A stretch of 9,429 bases of DNA. Source: Alphaproteobacteria bacterium. GTDB taxonomy: Bacteria; Pseudomonadota; Alphaproteobacteria; Micropepsales; Micropepsaceae. The DNA lies in contig JAFKFF010000307.1 of the NCBI GenBank assembly GCA_017307315.1, positions 1-9,429 of the forward strand, read 5' to 3'. Below, piece after piece: positions 1-5,640 of this stretch. The stretch's first letter is position 1. Each line of letters opens with the position of its first letter. Both the position numbers and the translations under genes were made by a program. The notes under the pieces are model-generated. The model ran no database searches, had not been told where the DNA came from, and saw nothing but the letters and a program-made list of their open reading frames with translations.

Positions 1-399
1 GCTTCCAGAACGGCTTCGCTGTCGACACAGATTTCCAGAAGAATGGACATGGCGCCCGATCCGCTTGCCGGCGTGGATATCGCGGCGGGGCTGGGCTTTC
101 GTTCCATTCTCACCTCGGGCGGCAGCCTCAAGGCGCCGGACGGCATGGAAACAATCGCCGCCATGGTCAAGCGCGCCGCCGGAAGGCTGGAGATTCTGGC
201 GGGCAGCGGCCTCAATCCCGAGAATGTCCGCTTAGTGGTGGAAAAGACCGGCGTGCGCGAAGTGCATGGCTCTTTCGCCGCTTCCTGGCCGGGCGCGATC
301 GACGGAAAGCTGATCCGGTTCGGCTATATCGCGCCGGATGCGCGCGAAACCAGCCAGGCGCAAGTGCGTCGCGCCAAGGATGCGCTGGCGGGGCTTTAA
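1..399 (+). CDS. cutC: CutC-family protein, C-terminal part (5' truncated by window edge)
   Basis: This is the C-terminal half of a CutC-family TIM-barrel protein (PF03932), a cytoplasmic family linked to copper homeostasis in E. coli, although its biochemical role is unsettled. Visible family signatures are SRRMDMAPDPL (family form TFHRAFDM.P.PL), ILTSGG, the glycine-rich loop LAGSGLNPENV and EVHGSFA near the end. The frame is open from base 1. The ATG at 43 lies inside the conserved FHR.FDM motif, so it is not the natural start, and a full CutC would have roughly 130 more residues upstream. The stretch just before the motif reads poorly in this frame, while a neighbouring frame shows a CutC-like segment; an indel is possible (see findings). 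The gene converges on sciP, with 13 bp between the two stop codons. Family assignment is confident; intactness is not. Confidence 0.85.
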   Translation, partial: ASRTASLSTQISRRMDMAPDPLAGVDIAAGLGFRSILTSGGSLKAPDGMETIAAMVKRAAGRLEILAGSGLNPENVRLVVEKTGVREVHGSFAASWPGAIDGKLIRFGYIAPDARETSQAQVRRAKDALAGL

Positions 400-412
400 A
401 GCGCGAGCAACG

Positions 413-748
413 CTAGGCGCGGCCCGCCGGCGGCGACAGGTCCAGCAAGTCGTCGCCCTTGTCGGACAAATGGTTCAGCGGTCGGCGATCCATCAGCTGA
501 CCCGCGCGCAGTCCCGCCAGGCCGTGGCGCGAATAAGCCTGCACCCAGGCACAGAATTCTTCGTGCGAAATCGCGTAGCGCGTGCAGGCGTCTTCCAAGG
601 TGATCAGGCCGCCATCGACGGCGGCAATCACTGTCGCCTTGCGGCGCGGCACCCAGCGTCTTGTGTTTCTCGGTGGAAGGTCGGCGCAGGTCAGGACGCT
701 TCCGTCAGGACCAATGACGTTGCCGGCCGGCGTTGCGTTTTTTCCCAT
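413..748 (-). CDS. sciP: SciP-like cell-cycle regulator (DUF1153 family, CtrA inhibitor)
   Basis: This 111-residue protein belongs to the DUF1153/SciP family. In Caulobacter, SciP binds CtrA and DNA and represses CtrA-activated genes in the swarmer stage. The diagnostic core spans about residues 11-82: VIGPDGSVLT, then DLPPRNTRRWVPRRKA, then a helix-turn-helix-like part (AAVDGGLITLEDACTRY and SHEEFCAWVQAYSRHGLAGLR). Family members are often about 90 residues long; this one carries an extra acidic and proline-containing tail of about 25 residues after RAGQL. The ATG at 748 is preceded by AGGAG (756-760 on the complement) with a 7-nt spacer, which fixes the start. It lies 92 bp downstream of the TPR-glycosyltransferase gene, and that gap holds its own promoter-like element, so it is probably transcribed at least partly on its own. 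Assignment to the family is firm; CtrA inhibition is inferred from homologues. Confidence 0.93.
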   Translation of the reverse strand: MGKNATPAGNVIGPDGSVLTCADLPPRNTRRWVPRRKATVIAAVDGGLITLEDACTRYAISHEEFCAWVQAYSRHGLAGLRAGQLMDRRPLNHLSDKGDDLLDLSPPAGRA

Positions 749-779
749 CGGGCGACTCCTGTGCCGCCCCAGCCATCTT

Positions 780-807
780 CAAAGTAGTCCCGTTCTCTTA
801 ATGGAAG
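780..807 (-). promoter_or_regulatory. Bipartite element CTTCCATTAAG-N12-CTTTG, sciP copy
   Basis: Reading the minus strand, CTTCCATTAAG (807-797) is followed by 12 unmatched bases and CTTTG (784-780), ending 31 nt before the sciP ATG. The same two blocks with the same 12-base spacing occur upstream of the histidine kinase gene (4871-4898). The spacing suits a promoter whose upstream block is near -35 and whose downstream block is near -10, or a bound-regulator site combined with a promoter. The repetition is seen directly; its function is inferred. Confidence 0.5.
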
Positions 808-812
808 GTCAA
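798..812. promoter_or_regulatory. Candidate CtrA box (TTAA-N7-TCAA)
   Basis: The established CtrA consensus is TTAA-N7-TTAA. Here TTAA (798-801) and TCAA (809-812) are separated by exactly 7 bases, one mismatch from the consensus; on the sciP-coding strand this reads TTGA-N7-TTAA. It lies about 50-65 bp upstream of the sciP ATG and overlaps the upstream block of the bipartite element, close to where a -35 region would be. CtrA is known to activate sciP in Caulobacter, so the placement is meaningful. A one-mismatch site alone is weak evidence. Confidence 0.45.
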
Positions 813-840
813 TGACGAAAGCGCGCCTTTGGAGGGAACT

Positions 841-2796
841 TCATGTCAACTGTGGTCGGTCGGACAATCTGCGCGCGAGTTCCATTTCCATTGCACGGAA
901 AACGCTTGGCCAATCGCAGGGCGCGGATTGCCGGAAAAGACGCATGCCGGGATACCAAGGGCTGTCGTTGCGCTCCGTCAGCCAACGCCATTCCGCCGCG
1001 TGACGCAGCGCCACCCAGACCGGACGCCCCAAGGCGCCGGCCAGATGCGCCACCGAGGTGTCGCAGCTGATGATGAGATCCATTGCTTCCATCGCCGCGG
1101 CGGTGTCCGTGAAGTCTTCCGGAAAATCCGCGCCCAGCGTCTCCACGCGCATACCCTCCGGCAGCCTCTCCAACTGTTCGCTGCCGGCGCCTTTCTGGAG
1201 GCTGAACAGGCGCACCTGGGGAAGGCGCGCGATGCCGGCCAGCGCATCGAGCGGGAAGGAGCGCGTGCCCGCGATATGAGAGCCCTGCCAGCAGACGCCG
1301 ATCTTGAAGCCCGTGCCGCCGGTCCGCGTCCGCATCGCCGCCGCGCGCTCCGGGCAAGCGCGCAGATAAGGTGTCGCGGCGGGGATGGTTTCAAGCCTGG
1401 TCCCGAACGCGCCGGGAAGGCTGAGCAAGGGGATGTGATAATCGAAGCCGCCGGGCAGCTCCGGCACCGCCAGGATTTCGAGGCGCGAATCCAGGCTCCG
1501 CAGCAGATCGGCAAGAACGGCCTGCGCCGTCAGCACCACCCGCGCGCCCCGATCCGCCGCCAGCGGCGCGTAGCGGCAGAATTGAATCGTGTCGCCCAAC
1601 CCCTGTTCGGCTTCGATGAACAAGGTCTTTCCGGAAATGTCCTCATGCCCCGACCATTGCGGCCGTCCGTCCGCGTGAAAAGCGCTCTCCGCCAGGCGGC
1701 GCTTGCGCCACTCGTAATGGGGCCAGGCTTGCGCGAACCGGCCCAGCGCCAGGAGCGACTGGCTCTTGCCGAAATGGGCATCGGCGAAATTCGGATCGCG
1801 GGCCAGGGCCTGGTCGAAACTCGCCAAGGCCGCGTCATGCTGCCCCAGATCGTTGAGAAAATTGCCGCGATTGGTGGAGGCCTGGATCATGTCCGGGTTC
1901 AGGGCAATGGCGCGGTCGAGGCTTTCCAGGCCTTCCGCGATCCGGCCCAGATGGCCCAGCGCGGCGCCGCGATTGTTGTGCGCAAGAGCCAGGCCCGGAT
2001 CGAGCGCGATGGCGCGGTCGTGGCTTTCCAGGGCTTCGGCATGACGGCCGAGCGCGGCCAGCGCCGTGCCGCGATTGTTGTGGGCCGCGGCCGAGCCGGG
2101 ATCGAGCGCGACGGCGCGGTCGTGACTTTCCAGGGCCTCCGCGGGGCGCTGCAGCATCGCCAGGGCGGTGCCGCGCCCGTCATGGGCGCTGGCAAGGCCG
2201 GGCATCAACGCGATGGCGCTCTCGAAGCTTTCCAGCGCCTCTTCGGGACAATGCAACGTCACCAGCGCGCCGCCGCGATTGTCCCAAGCCTTGGCGTAGC
2301 GGGGATCGAGCGCAATGGCGCGGTCGAAATCCGTCAGGGCTTCGCGGGCACGGCCGAGGCCCGCCAGCGCCGTGCCGCGATTGTTGCGAGCCTGCGCATA
2401 GTCCGGCTCCAGCGCGATGGCGCGCTCGTAAGCGGCCAGCGCCTCCTCCATCCGGTTCAACCGGGCAAGCGCGATGCCGCGATTGTTGTGCACATCCGCC
2501 TGGTCCGGTTTCAGCGCCAGCGCGCGATCATAGGCGGCAAGCGCGTCTTCGAACCGCCCGGCCTGTTGCAGGCCGTTGCCCAGATCGCGATGCGCCAAGG
2601 CCTGGCGCGGCTCCAGCGCCAGCGACCGCCGTATCGTGTCGATGGCTTGCGCGGTCTGTCCGCGCTGCAACGCCAAGACGCCCAGAAGGTGCAGGGCCTG
2701 GAAATTCCCCGGCTCGCGGCGCAGCACGTCCCCATAAGCGCGCTCGGCTTCGGCGAGTTTGCCCTGCGCGTGCAGGGCGAAGGCGTCCTTGAGCAT
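841..2796 (-). CDS. TPR-repeat protein with C-terminal GT9-like glycosyltransferase domain
   Basis: This 651-residue protein has two parts. Residues 1-373 are eleven consecutive 34-residue TPR units, most of the form HNNRGTALA.LGR..EALES.DRAIALDP; TPRs form a helical scaffold for protein contacts. Residues of about 375-651 resemble the ADP-heptose/GT9-type fold found in many bacterial TPR-glycosyltransferases: GKTLFIEAEQGLGDTIQFCRY, IGVCWQGS, FSLQKGAGSEQL, CDTSVAHLAGALGRPVWVAL (Asp579, His584) and WYPGMRLFRQ. The likely job is transfer of a sugar to an envelope glycan or protein; the substrate cannot be read here. I chose the ATG at 2796 because AAGGA lies 6 nt upstream and the first TPR unit begins exactly there. 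An in-frame ATG at 2838 would add 14 residues without a well-placed ribosome binding site. The start is 65 bp after the kinase stop, with no terminator between, so the two may be co-transcribed. No signal peptide or TM segment is seen. Confidence 0.88.
   Translation of the reverse strand: MLKDAFALHAQGKLAEAERAYGDVLRREPGNFQALHLLGVLALQRGQTAQAIDTIRRSLALEPRQALAHRDLGNGLQQAGRFEDALAAYDRALALKPDQADVHNNRGIALARLNRMEEALAAYERAIALEPDYAQARNNRGTALAGLGRAREALTDFDRAIALDPRYAKAWDNRGGALVTLHCPEEALESFESAIALMPGLASAHDGRGTALAMLQRPAEALESHDRAVALDPGSAAAHNNRGTALAALGRHAEALESHDRAIALDPGLALAHNNRGAALGHLGRIAEGLESLDRAIALNPDMIQASTNRGNFLNDLGQHDAALASFDQALARDPNFADAHFGKSQSLLALGRFAQAWPHYEWRKRRLAESAFHADGRPQWSGHEDISGKTLFIEAEQGLGDTIQFCRYAPLAADRGARVVLTAQAVLADLLRSLDSRLEILAVPELPGGFDYHIPLLSLPGAFGTRLETIPAATPYLRACPERAAAMRTRTGGTGFKIGVCWQGSHIAGTRSFPLDALAGIARLPQVRLFSLQKGAGSEQLERLPEGMRVETLGADFPEDFTDTAAAMEAMDLIISCDTSVAHLAGALGRPVWVALRHAAEWRWLTERNDSPWYPGMRLFRQSAPCDWPSVFRAMEMELARRLSDRPQLT
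1870..2796 (-). repeat. 102-bp tandem coding repeats (TPR array)
   Basis: The TPR half of the gene repeats at the DNA level with a strict 102-bp period (34 codons). For example, the block gattgttg recurs at 1971, 2073, 2379 and 2481, all multiples of 102 apart, with diverged copies at the intermediate positions. Units 7, 8 and 9 are the most alike, sharing the ALESHDRA-type core. The repeat is protein-coding and has no spacers. Confidence 0.85.
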
Positions 2797-2861
2797 CGCT
2801 CGTCCTTGAACCGGTCTGGACGCGGGCGGTGATATCATGGCGGCCGCCGCCGGTCACCTGT

Positions 2862-4835
2862 TCAGGCGGCGGTCACCGTTTTGCGGCCCGCCGGCTGCAA
2901 GGGCAATTCGAACGTCACCGCCGTGCCGATCCCCTCGCGGCTTTCGATGCGGAACGTTCCGCCATGCTGGTTGATGAGGGCGCAGACCAGCGAAAGACCC
3001 AGCCCCGTGCCCTCGCGCGCATGCGCGGGGTCGTTTACCGCCTGTTCGAAGGGCTGGCCGATCTTGGCGAGAAGGTTTTCCGGCATGCCGATGCCGTGAT
3101 CGCGCACCGTCAACGCCAGCGCGCCGCCTCTGATCTCCGCCGAAACCTCCACCTCGTCGCCGGAACGGGAGAATTTGATCGCATTGGAGAGGAGATTGAG
3201 CAGGATCTGGCGGAAGGCGCGCTTGTCGGCGGCGAAAGTCAGGCCCTGGGCCGGCAGCAGCGTGACCAGCTTGACCCCCTGTTCGTCGGCGCGGGTTTTT
3301 ACCAGGCGGGTGCAATAGGCCACGCTTTCGGCGAGATCGATATCCTGGATATCGAGCACGAATTTGCCCGCCTCGATCTTGGCGATGTCCAATATGTCCG
3401 ACACGAGATTGAGCAGATGGTGCCCGGATTCGTGGATAATTCCGGCATAGTCGCGATACTGTTTCTGCAGCGGCCCGAAAATCTGGTTCTGCAGCAATTC
3501 GGAAAAACCGATGATCGCATTCAGCGGCGTGCGCAATTCGTGACTCATATTGGCCAGGAATTGCGACTTGACCTTGCTGGAAGCCTCCGCGCTTTCCTTG
3601 GCGACCAGGTTCTCGCGCAAGGCCTCGGCCAGCTTGCGCTTTTCGATGATATTGTCGCGGAACAGGCGCAAGGAGCGGGCGAACTGGCCGATCTCGTCGC
3701 GCCGGGTCTGGAAGGGTATCGGGTAATCGAGATCGTTGGCGGCCACGGCCTGCATCGCTCCAGTGATCGCCTGCAGCGGCCGGATCACGCGGGCGAAGAC
3801 ATAGACGAGGGTGAAGGAGGCCAGGCTGATGGAGAGTATCATCAGCACCAGCGCGACGTCGAAATCATGGCTGGCGCGATCCAGGGTCTGTTCCACCCGG
3901 GCGCGAGTGAGCGTGAAGGCGGTGCGTGAAATATCGGTGATGGCGAGCAGCCCCCGGTCGCTTTCCTTCAGCCATTGGGTGGCGCTGAGCGGCGATGCCT
4001 CGCCATTGCCAAGCGCGTCCAGGATCCGCCGCCGGACGAGATGCACTTCGCCGAAATACGTGCCGGCCACCTTGTCCACGTCAGACTTCAACTCTTCGGG
4101 AAAGGTGGGAAGATCGGTCTTGTCGCTCGCGAGCACCGCCCAGGGATAGTTCAGATTTCCTTCCTGCTCGGCGAATTGCTGCAAATCCCGGGAGGAGAGA
4201 TTGTGGCCCAGGATGATCGCCTCGGCGATGAGGCGGCGGTCGCGGCCCAGGGTCTCGCGCATCGACCAGGCCATGCGGATGAGCTTGGTCATCTCATTGT
4301 TGAAGGCGCTGGCATCGGCGATCGACATTGAGCGTATGCGGGTGCGCAGGTTGATGGCGGCAACCAGGCCGTTCACGCTTGCCGCCCAGTCGGCCTGCAG
4401 GTGCGCCGGGCGATCGCGAAGAGGATGCGCAAGCGCGGCCATGGCATCGGCATGGCTCTCGTCATAGACCGCCCATGCTCTGTCTATCTTGTCCTGGTCG
4501 GGCGCCGGGCCGTCCGCTTCGATGCTTGCGCTCTGGGTCATCTGGCGCAGCGCCCTGTCGACGACGCCGTGCTGCACCCGGAGCTTGGCCAAAGTCGCGG
4601 CATTGTTGGGCTGCGGCCAGGCCAGTGCGGTGATCATCTCGCCTTGCTCCAGGCGCAAGGCTTCCTGGGCCGCGAATACTTCGCTCAGAACGTCGACGGT
4701 CTCGAGCAGCTTTACCGCGGCTTCGCGGCGGTCATAGGCGTGCTTGGCGGTGTAGGCGAAGACAGAGATCAACAACACCACCAGCAAACCGGTGATTGCA
4801 GACAACAAGACACCGATCGACCGAAAGCGATTCAT
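2862..4835 (-). CDS. Membrane sensor histidine kinase (HAMP-HisKA-HATPase, PleC/DivJ-like core)
   Basis: This is a 657-residue inner-membrane sensor kinase. TM1 spans about residues 5-28 and TM2 about 327-349, enclosing a mostly helical periplasmic sensor region of about 300 residues that I cannot name. A HAMP linker follows (about 346-399), then HisKA with SHELRTPLNA and phospho-acceptor His432. The HATPase domain shows the N box NLLSNAIKFS (547-556), G1 DHGIGM (579-584), F box PFEQ and G2 GTGLGL (609-614). All catalytic motifs are intact and there is no receiver domain. The stretch QIFGPLQ...YAGIIHESGHHLLNLVSDILDIAKIEAGKF resembles the PleC/DivJ/PdhS group of alphaproteobacterial kinases. 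No response regulator gene adjoins, so its partner is unknown. I prefer the ATG at 4835; an in-frame TTG at 4853 would add six residues but has no ribosome binding site. The gene lies between a DUF2127 membrane protein gene and the TPR-glycosyltransferase gene, all in the same direction. Confidence 0.93.
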   Translation of the reverse strand: MNRFRSIGVLLSAITGLLVVLLISVFAYTAKHAYDRREAAVKLLETVDVLSEVFAAQEALRLEQGEMITALAWPQPNNAATLAKLRVQHGVVDRALRQMTQSASIEADGPAPDQDKIDRAWAVYDESHADAMAALAHPLRDRPAHLQADWAASVNGLVAAINLRTRIRSMSIADASAFNNEMTKLIRMAWSMRETLGRDRRLIAEAIILGHNLSSRDLQQFAEQEGNLNYPWAVLASDKTDLPTFPEELKSDVDKVAGTYFGEVHLVRRRILDALGNGEASPLSATQWLKESDRGLLAITDISRTAFTLTRARVEQTLDRASHDFDVALVLMILSISLASFTLVYVFARVIRPLQAITGAMQAVAANDLDYPIPFQTRRDEIGQFARSLRLFRDNIIEKRKLAEALRENLVAKESAEASSKVKSQFLANMSHELRTPLNAIIGFSELLQNQIFGPLQKQYRDYAGIIHESGHHLLNLVSDILDIAKIEAGKFVLDIQDIDLAESVAYCTRLVKTRADEQGVKLVTLLPAQGLTFAADKRAFRQILLNLLSNAIKFSRSGDEVEVSAEIRGGALALTVRDHGIGMPENLLAKIGQPFEQAVNDPAHAREGTGLGLSLVCALINQHGGTFRIESREGIGTAVTFELPLQPAGRKTVTAA

Positions 4836-4926
4836 TCCCCGCAATCCCGACAAGCCATGAATCTAGAGAACAAAGAATGGAGGATGGCTTAATGGAAGCG
4901 CGGGCGGGCGCGGCGTTTCCGTGTTG
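4836..4926 (-). promoter_or_regulatory. Histidine kinase upstream region
   Basis: These 91 bases separate the DUF2127 stop from the kinase ATG. They contain the second copy of the bipartite element (4871-4898) and a GC-rich imperfect hairpin near the DUF2127 end (GGAAACGC pairing with GCGCTTCC around 4894-4920), which lacks a T tract. There is also an 8-codon minicistron (4858-4832) whose stop overlaps the kinase ATG. Only a weak GGGA, 9 nt upstream, serves as ribosome binding site. Confidence 0.4.
4871..4898 (-). promoter_or_regulatory. Bipartite element CTTCCATTAAG-N12-CTTTG, kinase copy
   Basis: On the minus strand CTTCCATTAAG (4898-4888) is followed by 12 bases and CTTTG (4875-4871), ending 35 nt before the ATG at 4835. 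Both blocks and the spacing match the sciP copy exactly. Unlike that copy, the bases 7 nt upstream of TTAA are CCGC, so no second CtrA half-site is present. This points to the conserved part being something other than a full CtrA box. Confidence 0.5.
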
Positions 4927-5451
4927 TTAACCACGAATTGGGGAGGCGGAGCCGCGCTTTTGGTCTCTGGCCGCCCGCGCATTGACGTCTCGGGAAACGT
5001 TGCGCCACTCGTTCAGCACCAACGCCAAGGTGAGCAAGTCGAACAGCGCGAAGCTGAGCACCCAGCCGGACCACCGCACGCTCAGATGCCAACTCATATA
5101 GGCAACGAAGGCGCCCAGGATGAACGCGGCCAGGGGAAAGACCAGGCGGCCGCCGCGCCACAGCAGCGCCACCACGATTCCAAGTTTCAGGAAGCCATGC
5201 ACCAGGAGATAGAAGAGAACGAATTCGTGCGGCGCCTCCGCCAGCTTTGTCGCACCGCTGCGGATGGCATGAAGCGCGGGATGATGTCCTGTCAGTTCGG
5301 GCGCGGTAAGGCGGATCACCCATTCGTAAAAGCGACGCGGTCCGGTTATGGCCAGCACGATTCCGGCCAGGGTCTCGAGCGCACCGTCGAATCCCTTGAT
5401 CAGGATCGCGACGAGATAGGCATAGTGCAGAAGCGTTTTTCGTTCGACCAA
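4927..5451 (-). CDS. DUF2127 family integral membrane protein
   Basis: This is a 174-residue predicted inner-membrane protein of the DUF2127 family, whose function is unknown. Four hydrophobic segments are visible at about residues 9-36, 77-97, 102-121 and 128-148. The family-like features are an N-terminal LIKGFDGALETLAG stretch and a LLVHGFLKLGIVVALLW helix with the HG..KL motif. The C-terminus is short, charged and probably cytoplasmic. The start is a TTG at 5451: a TAA sits three codons upstream in frame, and the next in-frame GTG (at Val32) would delete most of the first TM segment. No clear ribosome binding site precedes the TTG, which is unusual here. The gene lies upstream of the histidine kinase in the same direction and diverges from the NHL-repeat gene. 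Family assignment is fairly confident; function is not known. Confidence 0.82.
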   Translation of the reverse strand: MVERKTLLHYAYLVAILIKGFDGALETLAGIVLAITGPRRFYEWVIRLTAPELTGHHPALHAIRSGATKLAEAPHEFVLFYLLVHGFLKLGIVVALLWRGGRLVFPLAAFILGAFVAYMSWHLSVRWSGWVLSFALFDLLTLALVLNEWRNVSRDVNARAARDQKRGSASPIRG

Positions 5452-5484
5452 GAGGGTTTAATCCGGCGAATCTTTCCCTGTATA

Positions 5485-5500
5485 GGCGCGGTATCGCGCC
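5485..5500. repeat. Perfect inverted repeat GGCGCG-N4-CGCGCC
   Basis: Two 6-base arms are separated by GTAT. The repeat sits immediately upstream of the -10-like TATACA of the DUF2127 gene, where a repressor operator would typically lie. Its small GC-only arms could also arise by chance in DNA of this composition. Confidence 0.4.
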
Positions 5501-5537
5501 GCCAAAAGCCACAAACGGGATGTGGAAATTCGAGAGA

Positions 5538-5556
5538 CGCGGGAGGATTTCCCGCG
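5538..5556. repeat. Inverted repeat CGCGGGA-N5-TCCCGCG
   Basis: A 7-base perfect stem with a 5-base loop lies about 85 bp upstream of the NHL-repeat gene start. No T tract follows on either strand, so it is not a classical intrinsic terminator. It may be an operator or a leader RNA hairpin. Confidence 0.4.
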
Positions 5557-5640
5557 CCCAAGGCCTTTTCCGGGCTCGCCAGGAGGAAAGGGGCTCGTTA
5601 GGGTCGCGCCGCTGAAGAATTGGCGGCGTGGAGACGTGGA

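Larger units (their letters stand above)
749..840 (-). promoter_or_regulatory. sciP upstream region
   Basis: These 92 bases lie between the stop of the TPR-glycosyltransferase gene and the sciP start. They hold the sciP ribosome binding site (AGGAG, 756-760), the shared bipartite element (780-807) and a near-CtrA box (798-812). A GACTC (GANTC-type, CcrM methylation motif) at 754-758 overlaps the ribosome binding site. No terminator-like hairpin followed by a T tract is visible, so read-through from the upstream gene is possible. Confidence 0.55.
5452..5640. promoter_or_regulatory. Divergent intergenic region between DUF2127 and NHL-repeat genes
   Basis: These 189 bases must hold promoters in both directions. 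Towards DUF2127 there is a TATACA (-10-like, 5484-5479 on the complement) with weak -35-like candidates TTTTGG (17-bp spacing) or TTGGCG (15-bp spacing). A perfect inverted repeat GGCGCG-4-CGCGCC (5485-5500) fills the spacer between them. Towards the NHL gene there is a second hairpin (5538-5556) and a GGAG ribosome binding site (5630-5633). I see no open frame here that looks like a real gene. Confidence 0.45.

Noticed and set aside
390..425. A bidirectional terminator between cutC and sciP
   Set aside because: Only a short CTTTAAAG palindrome and weak GCG pairings are present; no stable stem with a T tract.
754..758. GACTC (CcrM-type GANTC) near the sciP start as a cell-cycle methylation switch
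   Set aside because: GANTC sites occur at many places in the window, including inside genes, so one site is not informative alone.
1870..2796. Regularly spaced repeats as a CRISPR array
   Set aside because: The period is 102 bp with no unique spacers, and the repeats encode TPR units in an open frame.
829..2832. A 667-codon open frame on the plus strand, antisense to the TPR-glycosyltransferase gene
   Set aside because: It mirrors the real gene almost end to end. Its repeats are the reverse reading of TPR codons, it has no recognisable domain, and long antisense frames are expected in GC-rich coding DNA. The minus-strand product has clear TPR and GT motifs.
2829..3929. A 366-codon open frame antisense to the histidine kinase
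   Set aside because: It is antisense to intact HisKA and HATPase motifs and resembles no family.
4889..5512. A 207-codon frame overlapping the DUF2127 gene on the same strand
   Set aside because: It is arginine- and proline-rich without membrane segments. The DUF2127 frame has four clear TM helices and family motifs.
5581..5586. A perfect AGGAGG in the leader of the NHL gene
   Set aside because: No start codon lies at a usable distance downstream, and the NHL gene has its own GGAG near 5630.
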